A stretch of 64,000 nt of DNA from Toxotes chatareus (GCA_016801885.1 JAFBJY010001463.1:1-64000); one strand, 5' to 3'; shown: positions 23,051 through 35,120, counted from the stretch's first letter. Made by a program: numbers and translations. Notes: generated by a model not told the origin, from the letters alone.

Positions 23051-23179
23051 CTGATGTTTGTGGGACGCTTTCTTCCAGCTGGTTGTGGAGTGAGAAGATG
23101 AAGCAGCACCAGAAGAGAAGCCATGTTGCTGTCCCACTCTGGGGACAGAGAGAAAAGTACTTTTACACTCATTATATAT

Positions 23180-24700
23180 ATTAAGTAGTATGTTTATGAT
23201 ATTACTCTGTGCATTGTTCTAATGGTTTTACTATGATCTTAACCAGGGTCTGTTTTGACCGATTCTCAGGGGAGCAAGATAGAGACATGGGACCTTGTCC
23301 CACCCCCCCCATTTGTGTGTACCCCGAGTCCAACGGTACCACCCTCGAGTCTCTAGGACTTAGGGTTCTGGAGTTATGGGCATTTGAAGTTCCCCCAAAT
23401 AAGGGAGTTGGGAGAGTGAAAATTTGGGGTTTTAACCAGGGTCAGTTTTAACCGATTCTCAGGGGAGCAAGATAGAGACATGGGACCTTGTCCTACCCCC
23501 CCATTTGTGGGTACCCCGAGTCAAACGGTACCACCCTTGAGTCTCTAGGACTTAGGGTTCCAGAGGTATGAGCATTTGAAGTTCCTCCATATAAGTGAGT
23601 TGGGAGCGTGAAAATTTTGCCTGTGAGAGACCAAAAGTGATCCCAAGAGAAAGTGTTTAGGAGCACGTTTCAGAGCCCAAGGAGTTGTTTGGACCCCCCT
23701 TTTTGTGGTACTTTTTGTAAAGTTGAAGTTGGTGTTAAGGGTTGCTAAGAGTGTACAGGGCTTGGAGTTTTAACCAGGGTCTGTTTTGACCGGTTCTCAG
23801 GGGAGCAAGATAGAGACATGGGACCTTGTCCTACCCCCCCCATTTGTGTGTACCCCAAGTTCAACAGTACCACCCTCGAGTCTCTAGGACTTAGGGTTCT
23901 GTAGTTATGAGCATTTGAAGTTCCCCAAATAAGGGAGTTGGGAGAGTGAAAATTTGGGGTTTTAACCAGGGTCAGTTTTAACCGATTCTCAGGGAGCAAG
24001 ATAAAGACATGGGACCTTGTCCTACCCCGCCATTTGTGGGTACCCCGAGTCCAACAGTACCACCCTTGAGTCTCTAGGACTTAGGGTTCCAGAGTTATGA
24101 GCATTTGAAATTCCTCCATAAAAATGAGTTGGGAGCGTGAAACTTTGCCTGTGAGAGGCCAAAAGTGATCCCCCAGAAAGTGTTTAGGAGCACGTTTCAG
24201 AGCCTAAGGAGTTGTTTGGACCCCCCTTTTTGTGGTACTTTTTGTAAAGTTGAAGTTGGTGTTTAGGGTTGCTAAGAGTGTACAGGGCCTGTGAGAGTCC
24301 AAAAGTGATGCCCCAGAAAGTGTTTAGGAGCACGTTTCAGAACCTAAGGAGTTGTTTGGACCCCCCTTTTTGTGGTAGTTTTTGTAAAGTTGAAGTTGGT
24401 GTTTAGGGTTGTTAAGACTGTACAGGGCTTGGAGTTTTAACCAGGGTCTGTATTGACCGATTCTCAGAGGAGCAAGATAGAGACATGGGACCTTGTCCTA
24501 CTCCCCCATTTGTGTGTACCCCGAGTCCAACGGTACCACCCTCGAGTCTTTAGGACTTAGGGTTCTGGAGTTATGAGCATTTGAAGTTCCTCCATATAAA
24601 TGAGATGGGAGCGTGAAAATTTGCCTGAGAGTCCAAAAGCGATCCCCCAGAAAGTGTTTAGGAGCACGTTTCAGAACCTAAGGAGTTGTTTGGACCCCCC
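23180..24700. repeat. Satellite array I (about 200-bp type plus mixed units)
   Basis: Units begin with TTTTAACCAGGGTC, run through GGGGAGCAAGATAGAGACAT and CGAGTCTCTAGGACTTAGGG, and recur at about 23,240, 23,432, 23,768, 23,961 and 24,434. Between them are early copies of the second satellite (GAAAGTGTTTAGGAGCACGT). The arrangement is a higher-order mixture, not a clean single-period array. Open frames across it are by-products. Confidence 0.9.
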
Positions 24701-26346
24701 TTTTTGTGGTACTTTTGTCCCCCAGAAAGTGTCTAGGAGCGCGTTTCGGGGCCTCAGGAGTTGTTTGGACCCCCCTTTTTGTGGTACTTTTTGTAAAGTT
24801 GAAGTTGGTGTTTAGGGTTGCTAAGAGTGTACAGGGCTCACAGGCCTAAGTGTGAGAGGCCAAAGTGTTCCCCCAGAAAGTGTCTAGGAGCGCGTTTCGG
24901 GGCCTCAGGAGTGGTTTGGACCCCCCTTTTTGTGGTACTTTTTGTAAAGTTGAAGTTGGTGTTTAGGGTTGCTAAGAGTGTACAGGGCTCACAGGCCTAA
25001 GTGTGAGATGCCAAAAGTGTTCCCCAGAAAGTGTCTAGGGGCGCGTTTGGGGCCTCAGGAGTGGTTGGACCCCCCCCTTTTGTGGTACTTTTGTCAAGTC
25101 TGAAGTTGGTGTTTTGGGTTGCTAAGAGTGTACAGGGCTCACAGGCCTAAGTGTGTGAGAGGCCATAAGTGTTCCCCCAGAAAGTGTCTAGGAGCGATTG
25201 TTTGGGGCCTCAGGAGTGGTTTGGACCCCCTTTTTGTGGTACTTTTGTAAAGTTGAAGGTGGTACCAGGGTTGCTAAGTGTACAGGGCTCACAGGCCTAA
25301 GTGTGAGAGGCCAAAAGTGTTCCCCCAGAAAGTGTCTAGGAGCGCGTTTCGGGGCCTCAGGAGTGGTTTGGACCCCCCTTTTTGTGGTACTTTTTGTCAA
25401 GTTGAAGTTGGTGTTTAGGGTTGCTAAGAGTGTACAGGGCTCACAGGCCTAAGTGTGAGAGGCCAAAAGTGTTCCCCAGAAAGTGTCTAGGGGCGCGTTT
25501 GGGGCCTCAGGAGTGGTTTGGACCCCCCTTTTGTGGTACTTTTGTAAAGCTGAAGGTGGTGTTTAGGGTTGCTAAGAGTGTACAGGGCTCACAGGCCTAA
25601 GTGTGAGAGGCCAAAAGTGTTCCCCAGAAAGTGTCTAGGAGAGGCGCGTTTCGGGGCCTCAGGAGTGGTTTGGACCCCCCTTTTTGTGGTACTTTTGTCA
25701 AGTTGAAGTTGGTGTTTAGGGTGGCTAAGAGTGTACAGGGCTCACAGGCCTAAGTGTGAGAGGCCAAAAGTGTTCCCCCAGAAAGTGTCTAGGAGCGCGT
25801 TTCGGGGCCTCAGGAGTGGTTTGGACCCCCCTTTTTGTGGTACTTTTTGTAAAGCTGAAGGTGGTGTTTAGGGTTAAGAGTGTACAGGGCTCACAGGCCT
25901 AAGTGTGAGAGGCCAAAAGTGTTCCCCAGAAAGTGTCTAGGGAGGCGCGTTTGGGGCCTCAGGAGTGGTTTGGACCCCCCTTTTTGTGGTACTTTTTGTC
26001 AAGTTGAAGTTGGTGTTTAGGGTTGCTAAGAGTGTACAGGGCTCACAGGCCTAAGTGTGAGAGGCCAAAAGTGTTCCCCCAGAAAGTGTCTAGGAGCGCG
26101 TTTCGGGGCCTCAGGAGTGGTTTGGACCCCCCTTTTTGTGGTACTTTTTGTAAAGTTGAAGTTGGTGTTTAGGGTTGCTAAGAGTGTACAGGGCTCACAG
26201 GCCTAAGTGTGAGAGGCCAAAAGTGTTCCCCCAGAAAGTGTCTAGGAGCGCGTTTCGGGGCCTCAGGAGTGGTTTGGACCCCCCCTTTTTGTGGTACTTT
26301 TTGTCAACTTGAAGTTGGTGTTTAGGGTTGCTAAGAGTGTACAGGG
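24701..26346. repeat. Satellite array II, period about 151 bp
   Basis: ACAGGGCTCACAGGCCTAAG recurs at 24,831, 24,982, 25,132, 25,282, 25,434, 25,582, 25,735, 25,884, 26,036 and 26,188, with a last truncated start at 26,341. Spacing is 148-153 bases. Each unit includes AGTGTCTAGGAGCGCGTTTC and a CCCCCC run before TTTTTGTGGTACTTTT. The copies are highly similar, so homogenisation is recent. The array ends exactly where a LINE begins. Confidence 0.96.
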
Positions 26347-28947
26347 CTGCTACCCTGGACTCTACCTTGGCCTCCTTCTACCAGGCTGTAGACTGTCCCA
26401 CGAGGCATAACAGAACAATAGACTTGCTGTATGCCAATGTGAAGGACGCTTACAGAGCCTCCCCCTCCCCCCACTCGGAAAGTCTGACCACAATCTGGTT
26501 CACCTACAGCCACAGTACACCCCCCTGGTGTCTAGAACCACACGCTCAATCAGGAAGTGGTCACCTGAGGCAGAGGATGCCCTGAGAGACTGCTTTGACA
26601 CCACTGACTGGGATGTACTGCTGAACCATCATGGAGAGGACATTGAGCAGCAGGCTCACTGTCTGACTGACTATTTAAACTTCTGTTTGGATGCAGTCTC
26701 CCCAAAAAGTCTGTACGGTGTTATCCAAATAACAAACCTTGGGTAACACAAGATGTTAAAGCTGCTCTCAACAGGAAGAAGGCGGCTTTCATGAACAAAG
26801 ACAGAGAGGCAATTCACTCAGCACAGCGGGAGGTGAAGCAATGCCTGAAAGAGGCAAAAGACACCTACAGGAGGAAGGTGGAGAAGAAGCTCAGTGAGAG
26901 ACGCCTGAAGGAGGTCTGGGATGGTGTCAACACCATCACAGGCTTTAGGACAAAGGCCACAACAGCAGGGGGGACAATGGAGGACGCAAACAAGTTGAAC
27001 AGCTTCTTCAACCACTTTGACCAACCCACGGCCCCCCCTCCCCCACTGCAGCACACAACCTCCCTGACTCCATCCCCTGTGCAGCCCTCCCCCCACCTCT
27101 TACCTCCCCCCCAACCCCAACACCCTCCACGCACAACAGCAGACCAGGTGAGGGAGAACTGAGGAAACTTCACCCGAGGAAAGCAGCTGGCCCTGACAGA
27201 GTGCCTTCCCGTCTGCTTAGGACCTGCGCTGCTGAACTGGGTGAACCACTCCAGCAGGTCTTCAACAACAGTCTACAGCTGGGGAGAGTGCCCACCCTGT
27301 GGAAAACATCCTGTATCGTCCCAGTACCAAAGAAAAACCGCCCAGGTGAGCTGAACGACTACAGACCAGTGGCACTCACATCCCAGCTGATGAAGACTAT
27401 GGAGCGGCTCATCCTCAATCTCCTCAAGCCCCAAGTGCATCAGGCTCAGGACCCTCTTCAGTTTGCCTATAGGGCAGGTGTGGGTGTGGAGGACGCCATT
27501 CTCTACCTTCTACACCGTGTCCAAGTACATTTGGACAAGGGGAGGAGCACAGTGAGGATCCTCTTTTTGGATTTCTCAAGTGCCTTTAACACCATCCAGC
27601 CCCCGATGCTACTGGACAAACTGAGGGGGATGCAAGTAGAGCCCTACTTGATGTCCTGGATTGCTGACTACCTCACGGAGAGACCGCAGTTTGTCAGGCT
27701 AAAGGACGCTACTTCAGACACTGTCATCAGCAGCACAGGAGCACCCCAAGGGATGGTGCTGGCCCCCCTCCTCTTCACCCTCTACACTTCAGACTTCTGC
27801 TACAACTCAGAGTTGTGTCACATCCAGAAGTTTGCAGATGATACAGCCATCGTGGGATGTATCAGGGATGATGAAGAGGAGGAGTACAGGAACCTAGTCT
27901 GTGACTTTGTTGCCTGGAGTCAGATGAACCATCTCCAGCTCAACGCCTCCAAGACTAAGGAGCTGGTCATCGACTTCAGGAAGTCCAGCCCACAACCACG
28001 GTCAGTGACCATCAAGGACGACGAGGTGGAGATTGTAGGCAACTACAAGTACTTCGGGCTGTGGCTGGACAACAAGCTGGACTGGTCATACTGTACAGAT
28101 CACCTGTACAAGAAGGGCCAGAGCCGTCTGTACTTCCCATGGAGACTGGGGTCCTTTAACATCTGTAGAAAACTCCTGTGGATGTTTTACCAGTCTGTGG
28201 TGGCTAGTACACTTTTTATGCTGTTGTCTGTTGGGGGCAGCATGCCAAAAAGGTGTGCTAACAGACTGGACAAACTCATCAGGCGGGCGGGCTCTGTGGT
28301 CGGCATAAAGCTGGACTCCCTGGTGACAGTGGCAGAGAAGAGATCACTAAAAAACTACTGGCTATTATGGACGTCACCCTCTGCACACTGTCATCAGCGC
28401 ACAGAGGAGCCTGACCAGTAACAGGCTGCTCCTCCCCAAGAGTCGGACCAACCGGCTCAGAGACTCCTTTATCCCTAGAGCCATCAAACTATACAACACC
28501 GAATATGGCAGGAGGGGGAGAGGGAGAGGGAAGGAGTACAGCCTGCCGGACACTACTATTCATGTACAATAACCCACGGGCAATAACAATACTATCCATG
28601 TGCAATAACTCATGTGCAGTAATTTATTCTTCCACCTCTTAGAGTGCAATGTTGGTTTGCAATGTTTGTATATACTTTATATATTTTAATTTTTATTTTA
28701 GTACTAAGATTATTCAAGAGTTTATTTTACTTTTATATTTCATTTCATTTACATTCCATTTTTTATACCAGCACCTTAGTTAGTTACTTTAGTAACTAAC
28801 TTAACTTAGTTAGTTACTTTTTACTTTTTACTTTGTACTGCTGCTCTACTGTGTTTTTTTTTGGTGTTGTACTGCTGCTGGTACCCAAATTTCCCCAAGG
28901 GACCTCCCAAAGGGATTAATAAAGTATATTCTATTCTATTCTATTCT
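26347..28947 (+). mobile_element. 5'-truncated jockey/CR1/Rex-like LINE
   Basis: It starts inside the endonuclease domain (ATLDSTLASFYQAVDCPTRH, 26,350) and runs through the linker (KWSPEAEDALRDCFDTTDWD, 26,555) and RT to a 3' UTR ending GATTAATAAAGTATATTC plus TATTC repeats (28,914-28,947). Frameshifts near 26,480, 26,735 and 27,163 break ORF2 into pieces, and another near 28,370 cuts off the C-terminal end (SLTSNRLLLPKSRTNRLRDS). No target duplication was found: satellite II is on the left, a U2 snRNA fragment on the right. Confidence 0.93.
27201..28421 (+). pseudogene. Reverse transcriptase of the LINE (ORF2 fragment)
   Basis: This is a 406-residue open frame containing the RT fingers and palm: YRPVALTSQLMKTMERLI, motif A DFSSAFNTIQP (Asp near residue 124), motif B GAPQGMVLAPLLF, motif C FADDTAIVG (residues 211-214 FADD), and the thumb QLNASKTKELVIDFRKS. 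The catalytic aspartates are present. The enzyme would copy LINE RNA at a nicked target site, but endonuclease and C-terminal parts are in other frames, so this copy cannot make a complete ORF2 protein. The first Met is not a true start, since RT text continues upstream (KLHPRKAAGPDRV at 27,167). Confidence 0.93.
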
Positions 28948-29025
28948 AAACCCATTTTTAGGAGAGGGAGCTGAAAAGGGAGCTTGCTCCGCTCACTCCA
29001 CGCATCGACCTGGCATTGCAGTGCC
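28948..29025 (+). ncRNA. U2 snRNA 3' half (fragment)
   Basis: The fragment carries ATTTTTAGGA (Sm-site region, 28,954), then GGGAGCTTGCTCCGCTCACT (stem-loop III) and CGCATCGACCTGGCATTGCA (stem-loop IV), all in U2 order. The 5' half with the branch-point-pairing sequence is absent; the LINE tail ends where it should be. It cannot act in splicing. Confidence 0.9.
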
Positions 29026-29030
29026 AGTGT

Positions 29031-29130
29031 CATAACGCACAAGTCTTTCGCCTTTTACTAAAGACTTCCATGGAGAGGAACACCAATGAGTTGAAGTTAT
29101 TTTTGGCTGGCTTGGCCTTATGGCTGAGCC
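29031..29130 (+). ncRNA. U5 snRNA-like gene (5' end altered)
   Basis: AAGTCTTT (29,041-29,048) pairs with AAAGACTT (29,060-29,067) around the U5 loop CGCCTTTTACT, which contacts exon ends in the spliceosome. TGGAGAGGAAC follows, then a Sm-like site TTATTTTTGG (29,096) and a terminal hairpin ending GGCTGAGCC. The first 30 or so bases of a normal U5 are replaced by unrelated sequence after the U2 end, so this is probably a fused or pseudogene copy, though loop I is perfect. Confidence 0.88.
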
Positions 29131-29394
29131 TTTTGAGTTGGTGAAAAGTCAAACATCTTTATAGAGCGCCACAAGTGTGAGCTCCCCTGTCCGACTTTGC
29201 TCTTTCTTTGCGGAAGAAATGCGCGCTAGATGTCATTTTGCTGGTATACTTTATTTTTAGGCTTTGGTGGGGATGCTGGCGTCTTTGAGAAAAGAAAAGT
29301 GTACCACGTGGGCCTTTGCTTTCTTTCCCAAGAGACAGCTTGACTAGTGGCTTTGTGGACAGACTGCAAAAGCTGACATATACAACTGCAGCTC
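29131..29394 (+). other. Spacer of the snRNA unit
   Basis: Sequence after U5 (TTTTGAGTTGGTGAAAAGTC, then AAGTGTGAGCTCCCCTGTCC, then CTTTATTTTTAGGCTTTGGT) is repeated in inverse orientation at 58,180-58,400. CTTTGTGGACAGACTGCAAA (29,351) recurs at 58,505 and 58,780. The shared spacer shows the loci derive from one tandem unit. Confidence 0.85.
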
Positions 29395-29455
29395 ATACTT
29401 ACCTGGCTGTGTTGCTGTGCTGACCCCTGCGAATTTGAATGTGAATGCGAATGTG
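29395..29455 (+). ncRNA. U1 snRNA with large internal deletion
   Basis: ATACTTACCTGGC (29,395-29,407) is the invariant U1 5' end that pairs with 5' splice sites. After about 9 unrelated bases the sequence reads GTGCTGACCCCTGCGA (29,417-29,432), which belongs about 100 bases further on in U1. Stem-loops I and II are missing. A recombinant pseudogene. Confidence 0.85.
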
Positions 29456-32400
29456 GCCTGTTAAAAGCTCCAGCTTCAGTAAATAGATTTTTAACCTCCA
29501 ACACTTTGCTCTGAAGAGTCAGTGACAGGCAGCTGAGTGGAACCAAGCAGAGAGGAGAAGTCAGTCAATGTGACGTTCGCCTCCACACTTCACACACTCC
29601 TCACACAACCACAAAGCAGGTGGAGAATGTGTAACAGTGTGTGTATATGTGTCCTTTCACAGACACAAATATTATCACTGTTATATTTGGAGGAACAAAG
29701 TGGTGACGAGTGATCTCACAGACACAGAGAGCAGCAGTGTGGACAGTCTGTAGGAGGGTGTGCATGTGTTTGCCCGAGAAACAACAAGACAATTTTGGTG
29801 TTTGAGTGTGTTTCTGACTTTAGGAGCATGTAGAAAGTTTGTGTTTTATCTTTGATGTGTTCGTCTTTGCTAAATGACCATTTGCTTCTATCGTCTCTGT
29901 ATGTGGATGATACTGACATGAAAAGTAAAGCTGAAGGTGAAATGAAGGAGATGCAGAGAGACAGTACAGGAAGGAGTGAGTCTACATAGAGACAGATGAA
30001 AGGAGGGAGAGAAACAGGTGGAGGAAGGAGAAGCTTGAAGTGGTGAGTTTTCAATACACTGAATAAAAAAAAACACAGCTTTCCCTCATAATTAATATTT
30101 TAAATGCACATCAAAACATTTGAGATTTTTAAATCAGCTCATGAGTCATTTTAAAATTCATTCCTGATGTCAGGAGTACTAGCTTTTCTGGGGCTTTTAT
30201 TTTCCATGGTCCAGAATAAACTTTAAAGATTAAACTAAGATGCATGAATGAAACTTCACTCCATCTCTGTTAGTGTTGATGAAATCAGTACAGCAGGTGT
30301 CTCTACCTGTTTCTAGTTCTGCTTCCTTCATTGGAGCAGAGCTGTTTTCATCCTTCATGTCTCCACCTGTCTGATCCTATTAGATCACAACACGTCTGCT
30401 GAGCTGATGATCCTTCATGATGGAGAAAATGAACATTTATTCAGCTGATAATAGAAATGAGATTGGTTTTTACTTCTGTCAAGGGAATTTATAGAATCTG
30501 TTTTGTTTGTGATGAAACTGAGATTTTATTTATTTTAAAATTTCAATAACTGGAAACAGCTTCTGAAGAAATGAAGCTTATACTTTTCCTGTAGTCCTCA
30601 GTTTAAATGAAGGACACATCCTCACCTGATATGAAGTCAGGGTTTGTTCTATGGGACAGCCAGAGGAATGGTGTGTGTCCCGTCAGTGTCCAGTAGCTGA
30701 TCCACAGCTGGACAGCTGTCCTCCTCCCAGCCTGTCTTCTGTCAGAGGGCTGGAGCTGCTCTCTTGTGTCCTGTCAGAGTTTGGACCTCAGTCTCTTCTC
30801 CACCAGTCTCCCCAGACAGAGCAGCCACACACAGACTGTCCTCCGTCTTCTGTCCTTCAAACCAGGACAAAGCTCCATGTCTCCTTCAGTCTTCTCACTG
30901 TCATTGTCCTGCTGTCTGCTGTGACAGAGTAACAGAGCTTTAAATAAGATCTGTGATATTAAACTGAAACCATTCTGAACCTTCACTGATTTATTACTTT
31001 TATTTCATGCATCCAGGTAAAGAGATATGTTTTCTTCATTTTGAGTCAAATCATGAATGATTTATTTTCATCTGGTTTACTTTACTTTTCAAAAACTGTG
31101 TGAGCATCTGGAACATGAAGATGAGGCTAGTTGCTTTAATCTCTGCCTTTCTTGATAAGAATCATTTCTTTGGCACTGACAGGCGTCTGTTGATGTTGCA
31201 GCTTCAGTAATTATTCATCTTTTCTCACCCTCCTCCGTTTCCTCCTCTCATCAGTTTTCTTCTACCACCTGCTTCTTCTTTTCTCTTCTAACTGAACAGT
31301 GGCAGACGTTATTCTCTCAGGTGTGAAACAGTGTGCAGCTGCTTGTACAGTGAATAACATAGTGATGAGTCTGATTATGCAGCAGGTAGTCGTTCATTCA
31401 TCAGCCCAAAGGTTAAATTAGCTGAAACCAGACATTTACTAGTTTGAGTCACATGAACAGAGTTTTGCTTTGGGAAATTTACAAAAGTCACAAGTTTGTA
31501 GTGGATGAAGATTCTCTCCATATTCTGACACATCCACTGATTCATTTTATCTGATTTTCAAAAACCTCTGAAAAGAAGAAAACAAAGGAAAATGTTCTTC
31601 ACAGCTGATTTTAGTCTTCAAATATACAAGCATTGTTTCTCCTTTTTCAAACAGTAAAACAACAGAAACATTAAACTTCTCTTTTTTTCTTTACATAAAT
31701 CATGATGAATTATCATTGATGTTTATTCCTCAGTGCTGGTGCAGAAAATGATTTACACTCTGCATCTACATGCTGCATGACTGTGTTTGAACTGGTTTGA
31801 AGTCCAGACTTAACTGGCTGTATCATAAACCACAGTGTTTGAAGACGGATGTGTGCAGAGCTACAAAGCTAAATGACTTAGATTTATTGGGTATTTGGTT
31901 GATTGTCGACTGTCGGACATGACACAAACCTAACATTTTCTTCAGTTCCTCCACATTTAATCGTGCTCTCACATGTTTGACTTTCTGTCTTTTTGTAACC
32001 GTTGCTGCTTTGCTCTGATTTTAACATGATGCAGTTCATATCATCCTGAACCAACTTGTTGATCTTGAATTGCTGGTAGAACATGATGCTAATGAGCTGT
32101 GACAGTGTTTAATAGTGTGTGCAGCTCAGCAGTGTGTGAGCACATATCTGTCCATGTCCATTAATGCTGTCAGGTGGTCCTCTGTCTCTTATTGCTGTTA
32201 TATTATTTAATCCACTTTCACTATCAGAACAACTTGTTATCACATTAAACAGCAACAACTTGACATTATGTCCAGTTCTCACTGAGGCTCATGGTGTCAC
32301 ACAGGCTGTTTTTACAGTGAAAGCACTGAGGGAAAATTATTTATGATGGTTGGATTATTGACAAGCAGAAAGTCTTACAGGATGTGGATGAGACAGACAG

Positions 32401-32783
32401 GATGGATCAGGGAAGATGATTCCACTGTCCTCTGCTGCTGAGTGTGTCTGAATCAGTCCTGTTACATGATTGAATAATGAGATTCTATACTGATGGAGTA
32501 ACTGCTGCTTGGAGTTAACTGTTCTGTTAGTCTCTGAGAGTCAGTCACATTATTTACAAGAAAAAAAAGTGAAGTAATTAGTTCATACAAGTGTGAGAAC
32601 AATTAGTGTGTAAGCAGCATGGAACAAATCTGTGGCTGCTGCGTCTCCTTTAGCTCCTTCTCTGCTGCCATAGTGAGGTGAGAAGGACTCTGAAGCTGCT
32701 GCACTTCACACTGTAACAGCTGCTGCTGTCCTTGGTCCTCAGTGAACTCATGAATATCTCTTTGACCAAAAGCAGCTTCAGTT
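29456..32783. other. Intergenic region, no gene identified
   Basis: I searched for exons of NLR, Ig, B30.2, zinc-finger and element types on both strands and saw none. Around 30,240-30,470 it contains the inverted match to 1-260. A frame at 30,651-30,932 (about 93 residues) has no recognisable domain and no convincing splice sites. Confidence 0.45.
30240..30470. repeat. Inverted partner of 1-260
   Basis: CATGTCTCCACCTGTCTGAT and the following GATCCTATTAGATCACAAC match the reverse complement of 79-116 with one or two changes, and flanking text aligns with gaps. The element type is unknown. Confidence 0.6.
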
Positions 32784-32791
32784 CCTGCAGA

Positions 32792-34093
32792 CAGGGCAGT
32801 TGCTAGGATTTCTGGGCCCCCTGAAAGAATATTGGTGTGGGCCCCTCTACCCCATTCATTGCCACCTTCAATTTTCTTGTTTTTCAGTGTTCTTGACGGT
32901 TCCTGGTGTAATACACTCAATTTGTTTCCTTTTTTACGACGAACGACTTCACAAGTCAGAGTATCATTATGTAAATTATGTACTATTAGTTGTCTTATTC
33001 TCATTTCACTGATTAGCAACACGTTATTACACCTCTGATTGCAAATACATTTTATTTTTATGACTTGCATTTTTTAAAAATATAATTTTCAGATCAATAT
33101 CATCATAAAGACAGAATGCATTCTATGCCTGCAAATACATTTTCAATTAACCACTCAACAAATAGGTAGTGGGTATTTTATTGTATTTAACAATCAAGCA
33201 CTGATATGCAAAAAAACAAATTGTCCTGGCTCAAGATAGTCCACAGGTAAATTTGGAGCATTTAACTTAAATGTGCAAGTAAAACAAAGAGCACATGGAA
33301 TACGTTGTTGTAAAACCTTCGTCAGATGCTCATAATTACTGAGTAGAACTTGAATGCGTCATAATACAATTCAATGCAGAATTGTACTCTGAGTGGGCGC
33401 ATACTGGAGCACTGTCCGACAGTGATATGTGTGAAACACAGTCACTGACTGTAGCCCCTAAATTAGTAACGTTCAGTTATTGCTACTCTAGGAACCGTTA
33501 CTCTACAGTGAACTGGCGACTTTTTTATTTTTTTAAATGAACTGGTGACTTGTCCAGAGTGTAGCGCGGCCAGATGACAGTTAACGCAGGCTCCAGCCTG
33601 CGCCCCGTCAAACGTAACGTTACAGACAGAAATGAATGAACAAGTAGCCTAATTGTTTCAGCCCCCCTCGGTAGTTTTACTCTCACCATTCACAGAAAAA
33701 AAGTTTTTAATGTTCTGGGCCCCTGCTCTGCAGCTCCTGCTCCTGGCCTCCTTTTTAAGTCTTTTTTGGTGTCCGGACTTTTCCTGTTTTTTGGGAGCCA
33801 TCCTAACCCTGCTGGAGTTCGCTCGCGCTCCGCTCACTTGAGGAAGAACGAACAGCGGTGTGGACCAAACCATTTTTAAAAAAGGGGCTAAGGAGGTTAT
33901 TGAAATTATTAAAATTGGAATATTGTATGACTTGTGGCTTTGTTTTAATTCGGAGTCATTCGTATGAATATATATTAGTTCAGTGTATGCATAATCATTT
34001 TGTCATAGAGGCTACTGGGGGCTGTGTGTGGGCCCTAGCGGGCTGTGGGCCCTTATAATTGTCATCACCTTTCCCCCCTATACGACGGCGCTG
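32792..34093. mobile_element. Non-autonomous hAT-type DNA transposon (1.3 kb)
   Basis: The left end CAGGGCAGTTGCTAGG and the inverted right end CAGCGCCGTCGTATAGG form short terminal repeats of the hAT form CAG.GC.GT. The 8-bp sequence CCTGCAGA stands directly outside both ends (32,784-32,791 and 34,094-34,101), exactly the duplication length hAT transposases make. Internal GGGCCCC-rich arms are typical of fish members. No transposase is encoded. Removing it restores one continuous flanking sequence, AGTTCCTGCAGACAGTCCCT. Confidence 0.88.
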
Positions 34094-34101
34094 CCTGCAG
34101 A

Positions 34102-35120
34102 CAGTCCCTATGAGGAGCAGCAGTTAGTTGAGTGGAGAAGCACCTTTATTTGTGGAGCATCTATCAAATCAGTCCAGAGTGAGTCCTCAGGGTCTAAAAG
34201 ATCTCACAGCTTCTTCTCTCAGTCAACACAGCCTCAGATTCACCAACATTAGCTTGACACACTGACATCCAAAGGTTTGCTGGAGGACAGAAACACTGTG
34301 GGCTGGAAATGAATTATGAAACAAGGCTCTTAGTGAAGTTCTTTGTTCTTTCTATCCTGTGACAGTGGAAATAAAAAGTTGTGTTGAGTAAATGTCCATC
34401 ATTTACACTTTACTGTGTTGGACAGTAAATAATAATAATAATGTTTCTTCTGTAGATGTTCTCACTGCAGCTCGAGGGAAGAATAAAAAGTAAAGAAACA
34501 GCTTCAGTGGCTCTGACAGAACTAAGTGGAATAAATCTGCTGTCACGCTTGTTTGCACACAGATAACTGGCTTTATCCAATGAGACCAACTAGACTGTCT
34601 TCACTTTGACCTCTGACATATACTGGAACACCACTGTATATATGGGACTAATCAGCTCCTGTAGATACACTAGAAGGATTTTAGACTGAAAAGACATATA
34701 TATGTTTATAATACCATCATATATCAAAAGTGGAAAATATGAACTAATATTATTCACACAAAAAATATATTTTTTCTTAATGCACCAATTTTCCATATGA
34801 GCTGTCGTCTTCACCTTTTGTCCTCAGCTCATTTAGAATTATAAAGGCAGATACTTGAGTCTGACTCATGTTGTTTCCTGCATTAATCAGCTCATCTTCT
34901 GTCTGAAGGAAAATAAACTTGCACACGTGTTTAAACTACACATGGTCAGTGAACATCACACAGCTTTAATATGTGATAAAATAACTTTTTTTTTCCTCTG
35001 GACAGTAGACAGTGTCCACTGTGACTGTCCACCTGAGTATGAATGTTTAACGGTGCAGAGACAGAATAACACAGAGACAAACTGCTGGCTTAGAGACACA
35101 GGACTCACACACGGACACAG
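34102..35120. other. Intergenic, nothing identified
   Basis: No exon or element is recognised. The part next to the hAT continues sequence from before 32,784. Confidence 0.45.

Noticed and set aside
24701..26346. CRISPR array
   Set aside because: Units are about 151 bp with no unique spacers and the genome is eukaryotic; this is satellite DNA.
24600..26585. Open frames across the satellite arrays
   Set aside because: They repeat with the satellite period, which is not a multiple of three, and change frame from unit to unit.
28948..29025. Target-specific LINE insertion into U2 of the known fish type
   Set aside because: The LINE protein and TATTC tail are of the jockey/CR1/Rex-like kind and the left flank is satellite, so site-specific targeting is not supported.
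30651..30932. 93-codon plus-strand frame, possible exon
   Set aside because: No recognised domain and no convincing splice sites; the opposite strand is also open.
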